Part shown: positions 22,436 through 28,407 of the stretch, piece after piece
Layout: each line of letters starts with the position of its first letter
Position numbering within the stretch: position 1 is the first letter of the stretch
Assembly: GCA_900546355.1 (NCBI GenBank)
Contig: URCM01000031.1
Coordinates: 1-28,407, forward strand
Length of the DNA: 28,407 nucleotides
DNA from: an uncultured Bacteroides sp.
GTDB lineage: Bacteria > Bacteroidota > Bacteroidia > Bacteroidales > Bacteroidaceae
Direction: 5' to 3'
Made by a program: the position numbers and the translations under genes
Notes under the pieces: generated by a model
Told to the model about the DNA's origin: nothing
The model's database searches: none
The model's input: the letters and a program-made list of their open reading frames with translations, nothing else

Positions 22436-23753
22436 TCTTTTTGTTCTGCCATTTCGCTTTTTTCAGATAAAGCAAGCTAAAAGCCAACATCAGGGTATAA
22501 TAAATCACCTCCGTGGTGAAACAAATCTCCACCGGAGCCTGAATAACCATGCCCACCACGATGATATAAAGGGCATAAAACACCTGCACACCGATTTCGA
22601 GCACCAGTGCCGCCTGCGTATTGCCCGTGCCCGATATGCCGTTGAAATAAACAAAGGCAAACGAAGCTATCAGCATTGACCCGCATATCACATAGAGCGA
22701 CATCACCGACTCATCGAGCAACGCCGTCTCATTGGTATAAACCGAAAGGATGGAATGAGGAAAAATGACGCACAACGCCACGCAGACCACCATGATGTAG
22801 AATGACATCCGGGCGATGCGGTTGAGCAGATGCACCACCTTCGACACCCCGCCAGACCCGATAAGGTTGCTGACCAACGTATTGGCGGTAGTAGAGAGCG
22901 ACTGCACCGGAATCAGCATCACCACATAGACGCTCCTCACGATATTGGCAATGGCCAACTGACGTTCGCCCAACCGCTCCAGTGCCATGAAGAACACGAA
23001 CCAGATAGCCATCGAAAGAAAATACTGCACCATCGTGAAGCTGGAGATGTGCAGGATGCGCCCCACCATGTTCCAGTCGAACCGCCCGAAGCGGTGCAAG
23101 GCATATTTGTGCAGGTCGACTTTCGTATACGTATAGATAAGGTAGAACACCAACGAAGAAGCCTCGGCTATCACCGAAGCCAAAGCCGCCCCGCGCACAC
23201 CCATTTCGGGGAATCCCCACTCGCCGAACACCAGCACGTAATCAAGCACCACATTGACCACAGCCATCACAATCGCGCTCATGGTCAGCACCTTGGTCTG
23301 CGTAATGCCGATATAAAGGGCACGGAACATCACATTGACGAAAGCAAAAAGAAAGCCCCATATACGCCAGATGAAGAACTCGTACGTGGCATGATAGACA
23401 TTGTCTGACGTGATGAGCAACCGTATCAACGGCTCGGCAAACACATACATTGCCGCCAAAAGCACCAACGCCATGCCGAAGCTGAAGGCGGAACCTTGCC
23501 ACATAATCGGACCGATAGCGTGAAAATTCCCCTCGCCGTTGCGCCGTGCGATGAGAATCTGCGAGCCCACACTAAAGCCGAAAGCCACCGTATAAAAACA
23601 GATATACAGCAACCCGCCCATAGCCGAAGCCCCCAAAGCCACTTCGCTCACGTGTCCCAAGAAAGCGGTGTCGGTCACGTTGATGACATTCTGCGCCAGC
23701 AATCCCAAGAAAATGGGATAAGTCACATTCCATATTTCTTTGTTCGAGTACAT
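22431..23753 (-). CDS. MATE-family multidrug/cation antiporter
   Basis: A 440-residue inner-membrane protein with about 12 hydrophobic segments. It starts MYSNKEIWNVTYPIFLGLLAQNVINVTDTAFLGHVSEVALGASAMGG, the typical MATE first repeat, and has LNVMFRALYIG-like and YFNGISGTGNTQAALVLEIGVQVFYALYIIVV in the second half. MATE proteins export drugs, metabolites or flavin-like compounds against Na+ or H+; the substrate is unknown here. The frame stays open far upstream to 24440, but that part lies over palindromic gap sequence and the pgk start, so the ATG at 23753, with a -7 box 37 bp before it, is chosen. Confidence 0.9.
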   Translation of the reverse strand: MYSNKEIWNVTYPIFLGLLAQNVINVTDTAFLGHVSEVALGASAMGGLLYICFYTVAFGFSVGSQILIARRNGEGNFHAIGPIMWQGSAFSFGMALVLLAAMYVFAEPLIRLLITSDNVYHATYEFFIWRIWGFLFAFVNVMFRALYIGITQTKVLTMSAIVMAVVNVVLDYVLVFGEWGFPEMGVRGAALASVIAEASSLVFYLIYTYTKVDLHKYALHRFGRFDWNMVGRILHISSFTMVQYFLSMAIWFVFFMALERLGERQLAIANIVRSVYVVMLIPVQSLSTTANTLVSNLIGSGGVSKVVHLLNRIARMSFYIMVVCVALCVIFPHSILSVYTNETALLDESVMSLYVICGSMLIASFAFVYFNGISGTGNTQAALVLEIGVQVFYALYIIVVGMVIQAPVEICFTTEVIYYTLMLAFSLLYLKKAKWQNKKI

Positions 23754-23789
23754 AAAAAGAATAGATTGGTTTCGTTTCAAAAAAGCGCA

Positions 23790-23797
23790 CAAAGATA
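23790..23797 (-). promoter_or_regulatory. -7 box (TATCTTTG) for the MATE gene
   Basis: Reads TATCTTTG on the - strand. A TTTG is present at 23816-23813 but only 15 bp upstream, shorter than the usual 19-21. Confidence 0.6.
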
Positions 23798-23850
23798 CGG
23801 ATTTTATGCATACAAACCTAATCCTCCGTTTTTCCAGCCAATTAAATTCC

Positions 23851-24003
23851 CGTTTCCAAACGGTTGCATTTGCCTCTGCAACCCGTTGCATTCGCTTTTT
23901 CAAATAACTGGATTTTATGTTCTCCGTCCCAAAACCGTACGTTCTTGGTATGGAAACCGTATGGTTTTGGTTCGGAGAACGTACGGTTTTGGAACGGAAA
24001 CTG
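23851..24003. repeat. Cluster of short palindromes, MATE-pgk gap
   Basis: CGTTTCCAAACG (23851-23862) and GGTTGCA/TGCAACC (23862-23868, 23877-23883) are followed by three related units, AAAACCGTACGTTC (23931), AAACCGTATGGTTTT (23954) and GAACGTACGGTTTT (23977), spaced 23 nt. The first and third are reverse complements of one another, so the block also forms one large hairpin. It fills much of a 513-bp gene-free stretch between divergent genes. Confidence 0.7.
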
Positions 24004-24091
24004 TAAAAGGAAGCCGACTGAACCGACAAACATACCCGCATCAATGCACAAACCATACGGACAGAAGCAACAAAATAAGCAGTAATACTAA

Positions 24092-24110
24092 GAAACTGTT
24101 TTGAATTTCT
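24092..24110 (+). mobile_element. Solo MITE-end-like sequence
   Basis: GAAACTGTTTTGAATTTCT differs by one base from the first 19 bp of MITE copy 1 and is preceded by CTAA. No opposite end or internal MITE sequence is seen nearby. It may be a remnant. The remaining 24111-24211 shows no gene. Confidence 0.5.
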
Positions 24111-24211
24111 AATATTCATCGCAAACGCACCAAACCATAAGCTTTTTAAAACAAAATAACAAAGAGGCAGAAAATAATCGGGTGAAATACATGTCGGATA
24201 GTTTTTTTTCT

Positions 24212-24219
24212 TAACTTTG
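24212..24219 (+). promoter_or_regulatory. -7 box (TAACTTTG) for pgk
   Basis: TAACTTTG fits TAnnTTTG and lies 47 bp before the pgk ATG. A run of eight Ts precedes it; no clear -33 box at the usual spacing. Confidence 0.65.
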
Positions 24220-24266
24220 CGGTGCATCTGAAAAAGCAAACACTTTAAACAAAAAATATTGAGACT

Positions 24267-25523
24267 ATGATGACTATTGACAAATTCAACTTTGCCGGAA
24301 AGAAGGCAATCGTCCGCGTGGACTTCAATGTACCTTTGGACGAAAATGGTAAGATTACCGATGACACTCGTATCCGTGGCGCGCTGCCTACCTTGAAGAA
24401 AATCTTGGCTGACGGTGGTGCCTTGATTATCATGTCGCACATGGGCAAGCCCAAAGGCAAAGTAAACGCCAAATATTCGTTGAGCCAGATTGTTGATGCC
24501 GTATCAGCAGCTCTGGGCACTCCGGTACAATTCGCTCCCGATTGCGCTAAGGCACAAGACGCTGCAGCTGCCTTGAAACCGGGCGAAGTACTGTTGCTGG
24601 AAAACCTCCGTTTCTATCCGGAAGAAGAAGGCAAACCCGTAGGCATCGAAAAAGAAGACCCCGCTTACGAAGCTGCCAAGAAAGAAATGAAGGCTCGCCA
24701 GAAAGATTTCGCCAAGACATTGGCTTCGTATGCAGACTGCTACGTAATGGACGCGTTCGGTACGGCTCACCGCAAACACGCTTCTACAGCCGTTATCGCC
24801 GACTACTTCGACGCAGACCACAAGATGCTGGGTTACCTGATGGAAAAAGAAGTGAAAGCCGTTGACAACGTATTGAAAGACATCAAACGTCCGTTCACCG
24901 CTATCATGGGTGGTTCGAAAGTATCTACCAAAATCGGTATCATCGAAAACTTGATGGATAAGGTAGACAACCTGATTCTGTGCGGCGGTATGACATTTAC
25001 TTTCGCTAAGGCTCAAGGCGGTAAAATCGGCAAGTCTATCTGCGAAGATGACAAGCTCGACCTGGCTCTCGACATCATCAAGAAAGCACAGGAAAAAGGC
25101 GTGAACCTGGTATTGGGTACCGACTGCATCGCAGCTGATGACTTCAAGAACGATGCCAATACACAAGTATGCCCGGCTAACAACATTCCTGACGGATGGG
25201 AAGGATTGGATGCAGGTCCTGCAAGCCGCGAAGCATTCAAGGCTGCTATCGTAAATGCCAAGACTATCCTGTGGAACGGTCCTGCCGGCGTATTCGAATT
25301 CGATAACTTCACCGGTGGTTCGAAAGCTATTGCTGAAGCCATTGCAGAAGCTACCAAGAACGGTGCCTTCTCACTGATTGGTGGTGGCGACTCTGTAGCT
25401 TGCATCAACAAGTTCGGCATGGCTGACCAAGTTTCTTACATCTCTACCGGTGGCGGTGCTTTGTTGGAAGCTATCGAAGGCAAAGTATTGCCGGGTGTAG
25501 CTGCTATCCGTGGCGAAGAATAA
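24267..25523 (+). CDS. pgk: Phosphoglycerate kinase
   Basis: A 418-residue glycolytic enzyme transferring phosphate between 1,3-bisphosphoglycerate and ADP. N-domain substrate motifs: [27 protein letters not shown] (17-43), MSHMGKPKG (56-64), [15 protein letters not shown]-domain nucleotide motifs: [24 protein letters not shown] and [14 protein letters not shown] near the end. The length is typical. The ATG at 24267 is followed at once by another ATG (24270); either could be used. Its codon use is more biased toward GCT, GGT and AAG than neighbouring genes, which fits high expression. Confidence 0.98.
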   Translation: MMTIDKFNFAGKKAIVRVDFNVPLDENGKITDDTRIRGALPTLKKILADGGALIIMSHMGKPKGKVNAKYSLSQIVDAVSAALGTPVQFAPDCAKAQDAAAALKPGEVLLLENLRFYPEEEGKPVGIEKEDPAYEAAKKEMKARQKDFAKTLASYADCYVMDAFGTAHRKHASTAVIADYFDADHKMLGYLMEKEVKAVDNVLKDIKRPFTAIMGGSKVSTKIGIIENLMDKVDNLILCGGMTFTFAKAQGGKIGKSICEDDKLDLALDIIKKAQEKGVNLVLGTDCIAADDFKNDANTQVCPANNIPDGWEGLDAGPASREAFKAAIVNAKTILWNGPAGVFEFDNFTGGSKAIAEAIAEATKNGAFSLIGGGDSVACINKFGMADQVSYISTGGGALLEAIEGKVLPGVAAIRGEE

Positions 25524-25544
25524 GAATAACATTATTTTTCAATA

Positions 25545-25586
25545 GAAACCCGAAAGCGTATGTATGCGCATACGTTTTCGGGTTTC
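25545..25586 (+). terminator. Hairpin after pgk
   Basis: AAACCCGAAAGCGTATG pairs with CATACGTTTTCGGGTTT around a short loop: a stem of about 17 bp with one wobble. There is no U-tract beyond the GTTTC of the stem, so termination strength is uncertain. It ends 28 bp before hemW. Confidence 0.65.
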
Positions 25587-25614
25587 AACGTAGATAAACC
25601 TCATCAAAAACGAT

Positions 25615-26745
25615 ATGGCTGGCATCTACCTACACATTCCCTTCTGCAAACGGCGTTGCATTTATTGCGATTTCTTCTCGACCACCCAAGGCGGACAAAC
25701 GGACCGTTACATTGAGACCCTTTGCTCCGAACTGGAACAAAGGAAAGAGTACCTCGAAGGAGAAGATATCGAAACCATCTATTTAGGCGGAGGAACCCCT
25801 TCGCAATTGCAGGAAAAGCACTTCGAACGAATATTCTCTACCTTATATATATATTATCATGTCCGCCCGGATGCCGAAATCACCCTCGAAGCCAACCCCG
25901 ATGATTTAAATAAGGAATATGTAACCATGCTCCGGCACTTTCCCTTCAACCGCCTGAGCATGGGAATACAAACCTTCAACGATACGACCTTACGGCTGCT
26001 GCACCGCCGCCATACGGCACAACAAGCCATTGATGCTTTCGAGCGATGCCGGCAAGCAGGCTTCGCCAATATCAGCATCGACCTGATGTACGGACTGCCC
26101 GGTGAGACACTCGCTTCCTGGAAAGCCGACTTGGAGCAAGCCATCGCCCTGCACCCCGAACACATTTCCGCCTACCACCTGATTTACGAAGAAGGCACAC
26201 CCCTATGGAAACTCAGGGAAGAGCATCGGGTAAGCGAAATAGACGAAGATTTGAGTGTAAGCCTTTTTTCCGAACTGATTCATACGTTGAAAACCGCCGG
26301 ATATGAACATTATGAGATTTCCAACTTCTGCCTGCCCGGAAAACATTCGCGCCATAATTCCAGCTATTGGATTGGAAAGAAATACTTGGGCTGCGGTGCT
26401 TCGGCTCATTCGTACAACGGCATCTCGCGCCAATGGAACATCGCATCGCTTGAAAAATACATGACAGGCATCGAGCACCGTAAGCCTGATTACGAAATAG
26501 AAAAACTCGACCTCTATACCCGCTACAATGATTTTGTCATTACCAGCCTGCGCACCCAATGGGGGATGTCTCTAACCAAGCTCAAGACCGATTTCGGAGA
26601 AAAACTATACGATTATTGTATCCAACTGGCCACACCCCATTTACAACAACATACCCTGCAACAGGCCAATGGCCTCCTGAAGTTTACCGAACAAGGTATT
26701 TTCATATCCGATGGAATCATGAGCGACCTGCTTTGGGTAGAGTAG
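25615..26745 (+). CDS. hemW: Radical SAM haem chaperone HemW
   Basis: A 376-residue radical SAM protein. LHIPFCKRRCIYCDF gives the CxxxCxxC iron-sulfur motif (C11, C15, C18). LGGGTPSQL (about 57-65), TLEANPDD, RLSMGIQTFND and SIDLMYGLPGET are the conserved SAM and barrel motifs, and a C-terminal HemN-C-like domain has ARHN-type HSRHNSSYWIGKKYLGCGASAHSY. HemW binds haem and helps insert it; it was long annotated as oxygen-independent coproporphyrinogen oxidase. The three Cys are as in HemW, and the N-terminal extra Cys-containing arm of true HemN is missing, which favours HemW. It starts 91 bp after pgk with a hairpin between. Confidence 0.92.
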   Translation: MAGIYLHIPFCKRRCIYCDFFSTTQGGQTDRYIETLCSELEQRKEYLEGEDIETIYLGGGTPSQLQEKHFERIFSTLYIYYHVRPDAEITLEANPDDLNKEYVTMLRHFPFNRLSMGIQTFNDTTLRLLHRRHTAQQAIDAFERCRQAGFANISIDLMYGLPGETLASWKADLEQAIALHPEHISAYHLIYEEGTPLWKLREEHRVSEIDEDLSVSLFSELIHTLKTAGYEHYEISNFCLPGKHSRHNSSYWIGKKYLGCGASAHSYNGISRQWNIASLEKYMTGIEHRKPDYEIEKLDLYTRYNDFVITSLRTQWGMSLTKLKTDFGEKLYDYCIQLATPHLQQHTLQQANGLLKFTEQGIFISDGIMSDLLWVE

Positions 26746-26766
26746 CATATTTTTCTACAAAAAGAC

Positions 26767-26797
26767 TTTGTCCATATCAATATTTTACTTATTTTTG
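26767..26797 (+). promoter_or_regulatory. Promoter for the trpB-like gene
   Basis: TTTG (26767-26770), 19 bp, TATTTTTG (26790-26797): a full consensus match in the 79-bp gap after hemW. The predicted leader is about 21 nt, too short for a trp attenuator. Confidence 0.85.
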
Positions 26798-26824
26798 GCA
26801 AAAGATTTAAATATGTAAGTTGTT

Positions 26825-28195
26825 ATGAGCCAAAAACAGAAAAGATTTATCTTACCAGAAGACGAAATTCCACGCTTCTGGTACAACATTCAGGCAGACA
26901 TGAAAAACAAACCGCTGCCTCCCTTAAACCCTGCTACCAAAGAACCGCTGAAACCCGAAGACCTTTACCCCATCTTCGCCAAAGAACTTTGCCAGCAGGA
27001 ATTGAACCAAACAGATACATGGATCGAGATACCCGAGGAAGTGCGCGACATGTACAAATACTACCGGAGCACCCCGCTGGTACGTGCATACGGACTGGAA
27101 AAAGCATTAGACACCCCTGCCCACATCTATTTCAAGAATGAAAGTGTCAGCCCAATCGGCTCGCACAAGCTGAACTCGGCACTGGCACAAGCCTATTATT
27201 GCAAGAAAGAAGGCGTGAGCAATATCACAACCGAAACCGGAGCCGGACAATGGGGAGCAGCCTTGTCGTATGCAGCCAACGTATTCGGACTGGAAGCTGC
27301 CGTATATCAAGTAAAAATCAGCTACGAGCAGAAACCATACCGGCGCAGCATCATGCAGACATTCGGCGCACAGGTCACTCCTTCACCTTCCATGTCAACC
27401 CGCGCAGGAAAAGACATCCTGACCAAATACCCCAACCACCAAGGTTCATTGGGTACCGCCATCTCGGAAGCCGTAGAACTGGCACGCACCACCCCCAACT
27501 GCAAATACACCTTAGGTTCGGTGCTGAGTCACGTAACCCTGCATCAGACCATCATCGGACTGGAAGCCGAAAAGCAGATGGAAATGGCGGGCGAATATCC
27601 CGATGCCATCATCGCTTGCTTCGGTGGAGGCTCGAACTTCGGCGGCATCGCTTTCCCGTTCATGCGCCACACCATCCTGGAAGGAAAGAAAACCCGATAC
27701 ATTGCAGCCGAACCGGCATCATGCCCGAAACTGACACGAGGCAAATTCGAATACGATTACGGAGACGAAGCTGGATATACCCCGTTGCTGCCGATGTTTA
27801 CACTGGGACACAATTTTACCCCTGCCAACATCCATGCCGGAGGCTTGCGTTATCACGGAGCAGGCGTCATCGTATCGCAACTGATTAAAGACAACCTGAT
27901 GGAAGCCGTGGATATCCAGCAATTGGATTCGTTCAAGGCAGGTTGCCTCTTCGCTAAAGTAGAAGGCATCATTCCGGCACCGGAATCATGCCACGCCATT
28001 GCCGCTACCATCAACGAAGCATTGAAATGCAAAGAAAGCGGTGAAGAAAAAGTATTGCTCTTCAACCTGTCCGGACACGGACTGATTGATATGAGCGCTT
28101 ACGACCAATACCTGGCAGGCAACCTTACCAACTTCGAGTTAAGCGATGAAGACATCGAAAAGAGCATAAAAGAAGCAGATGCACTGAATAAATAA
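26825..28195 (+). CDS. trpB: TrpB2-type tryptophan synthase beta chain
   Basis: A 456-residue fold-type II PLP enzyme. The PLP lysine is in GSHKLNSA (K115), ETGAGQWG (137-144) binds the substrate carboxylate, GGGSNFGG (267-274) binds the PLP phosphate, and LSGHGLIDM is the C-terminal motif. The sequence and length (about 450, with a longer N-terminus than TrpB1 of about 390-400) match the TrpB2 group, which joins indole and serine to tryptophan, often without a close TrpA interface. No other trp gene is near, and it has its own promoter. It may salvage indole; that role is inferred. The ATG at 26825 is consistent with family starts. Confidence 0.92.
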   Translation: MSQKQKRFILPEDEIPRFWYNIQADMKNKPLPPLNPATKEPLKPEDLYPIFAKELCQQELNQTDTWIEIPEEVRDMYKYYRSTPLVRAYGLEKALDTPAHIYFKNESVSPIGSHKLNSALAQAYYCKKEGVSNITTETGAGQWGAALSYAANVFGLEAAVYQVKISYEQKPYRRSIMQTFGAQVTPSPSMSTRAGKDILTKYPNHQGSLGTAISEAVELARTTPNCKYTLGSVLSHVTLHQTIIGLEAEKQMEMAGEYPDAIIACFGGGSNFGGIAFPFMRHTILEGKKTRYIAAEPASCPKLTRGKFEYDYGDEAGYTPLLPMFTLGHNFTPANIHAGGLRYHGAGVIVSQLIKDNLMEAVDIQQLDSFKAGCLFAKVEGIIPAPESCHAIAATINEALKCKESGEEKVLLFNLSGHGLIDMSAYDQYLAGNLTNFELSDEDIEKSIKEADALNK

Positions 28196-28288
28196 TATGC
28201 AAACGTGAGTATGTGCCAGTATAAAATGTAAAAACAACCGATTATATTGGCAAAATACGGGTGTTCATATAAAAAATATCGCCAAACG

Positions 28289-28319
28289 CTTGCAGATTCA
28301 AAAATAATGCGTACCTTTG
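28289..28319 (+). promoter_or_regulatory. Promoter for tRNA-Glu
   Basis: CTTG (28289-28292), 19 bp, TACCTTTG (28312-28319). The -7 box is exact. It lies 41 bp before the mature tRNA. The stretch 28196-28288 has no gene. Confidence 0.75.
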
Positions 28320-28360
28320 CACCCGTGTTCGAGAAACGCCTTCTCGACACAGCAAAGGAT

Positions 28361-28407
28361 GGCCCGTTCGTCTATCGGTTAGGACGCAAGATTTTCATTC
28401 TTGAAAG
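28361..28407 (+). tRNA. tRNA-Glu(UUC), 5' part
   Basis: GGCCCGTTCGTCTATCGGTT begins at 28361. The D-arm (GTC...GGAC) and the anticodon loop TTTTCAT (anticodon TTC) between CAAGA- and TCTTG-type stem strands are visible. The window ends in the variable region, so the T-arm and acceptor 3' strand are not seen. Confidence 0.9.

Noticed and set aside
22431..24440. A 669-residue open frame that would extend the MATE protein by about 229 residues.
   Set aside because: The added part is coded by palindromic gap sequence and overlaps the start of pgk. A promoter and a normal MATE N-terminus support the start at 23753.

Overview
The window reads as ordinary chromosome from a member of Bacteroidales, most likely the Bacteroides/Phocaeicola group. 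Three things point there. Many genes are preceded by the Bacteroides promoter form TAnnTTTG, with or without an upstream TTTG-like box, and lack Shine-Dalgarno sites. Several proteins belong to families typical of Bacteroidales (DUF4884, DUF6340 and DUF3943 proteins, an LptD-like protein with an acidic insert). The gene content (hisIE-ftsE-lysC-lysA, asnA, a TrpB2-type synthase) is also familiar from this group. No phage, plasmid, CRISPR array or complete insertion sequence is visible.

Layout. 1-3619: end of hisIE, ftsE, lysC and lysA, an amino-acid and cell-envelope cluster on the + strand. 3620-4163: gene-free, holding a 192-bp MITE, tandem palindromes and the valS promoter. 4164-8887: valS, a small DUF4884 lipoprotein, a 600-bp gap with a good promoter and a candidate structured RNA, then a membrane acyltransferase. 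9164-11773 (- strand): MBL-fold hydrolase, an acidic protein of unknown function and a DUF6340 lipoprotein. 11800-12437: a decayed MITE relative and tRNA-Arg(CCG). 12438-14468: asnA, a second MITE nested in a hairpin repeat, and ung. 14486-17862 (- strand): lptD and an HD-domain gene with a frameshifted 3' end. 18060-20757: a namZ-like gene overlapping tail-to-tail with a DUF3943 gene. 20947-23753 (- strand): ffh and a MATE transporter. 24267-28195: pgk, hemW and a TrpB2-type tryptophan synthase gene. The window ends inside tRNA-Glu(UUC).

The genes are mostly independent housekeeping units: diaminopimelate/lysine and histidine synthesis, tRNA charging (valS), asparagine synthesis, glycolysis (pgk), haem delivery (hemW), uracil repair (ung), membrane protein targeting (ffh) and outer-membrane assembly (lptD). 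No new multi-gene system could be supported. The unusual material lies between genes: two near-identical MITEs with TTA target duplications, a family of CACAGAGGCACAGAG-type hairpins (one in the ffh leader, one split by a MITE), three loci of short palindromes repeated at about 22-24 nt although their sequences differ, a probable structured RNA at 7262-7520, and terminator-like hairpins immediately before lysA and the acyltransferase gene.
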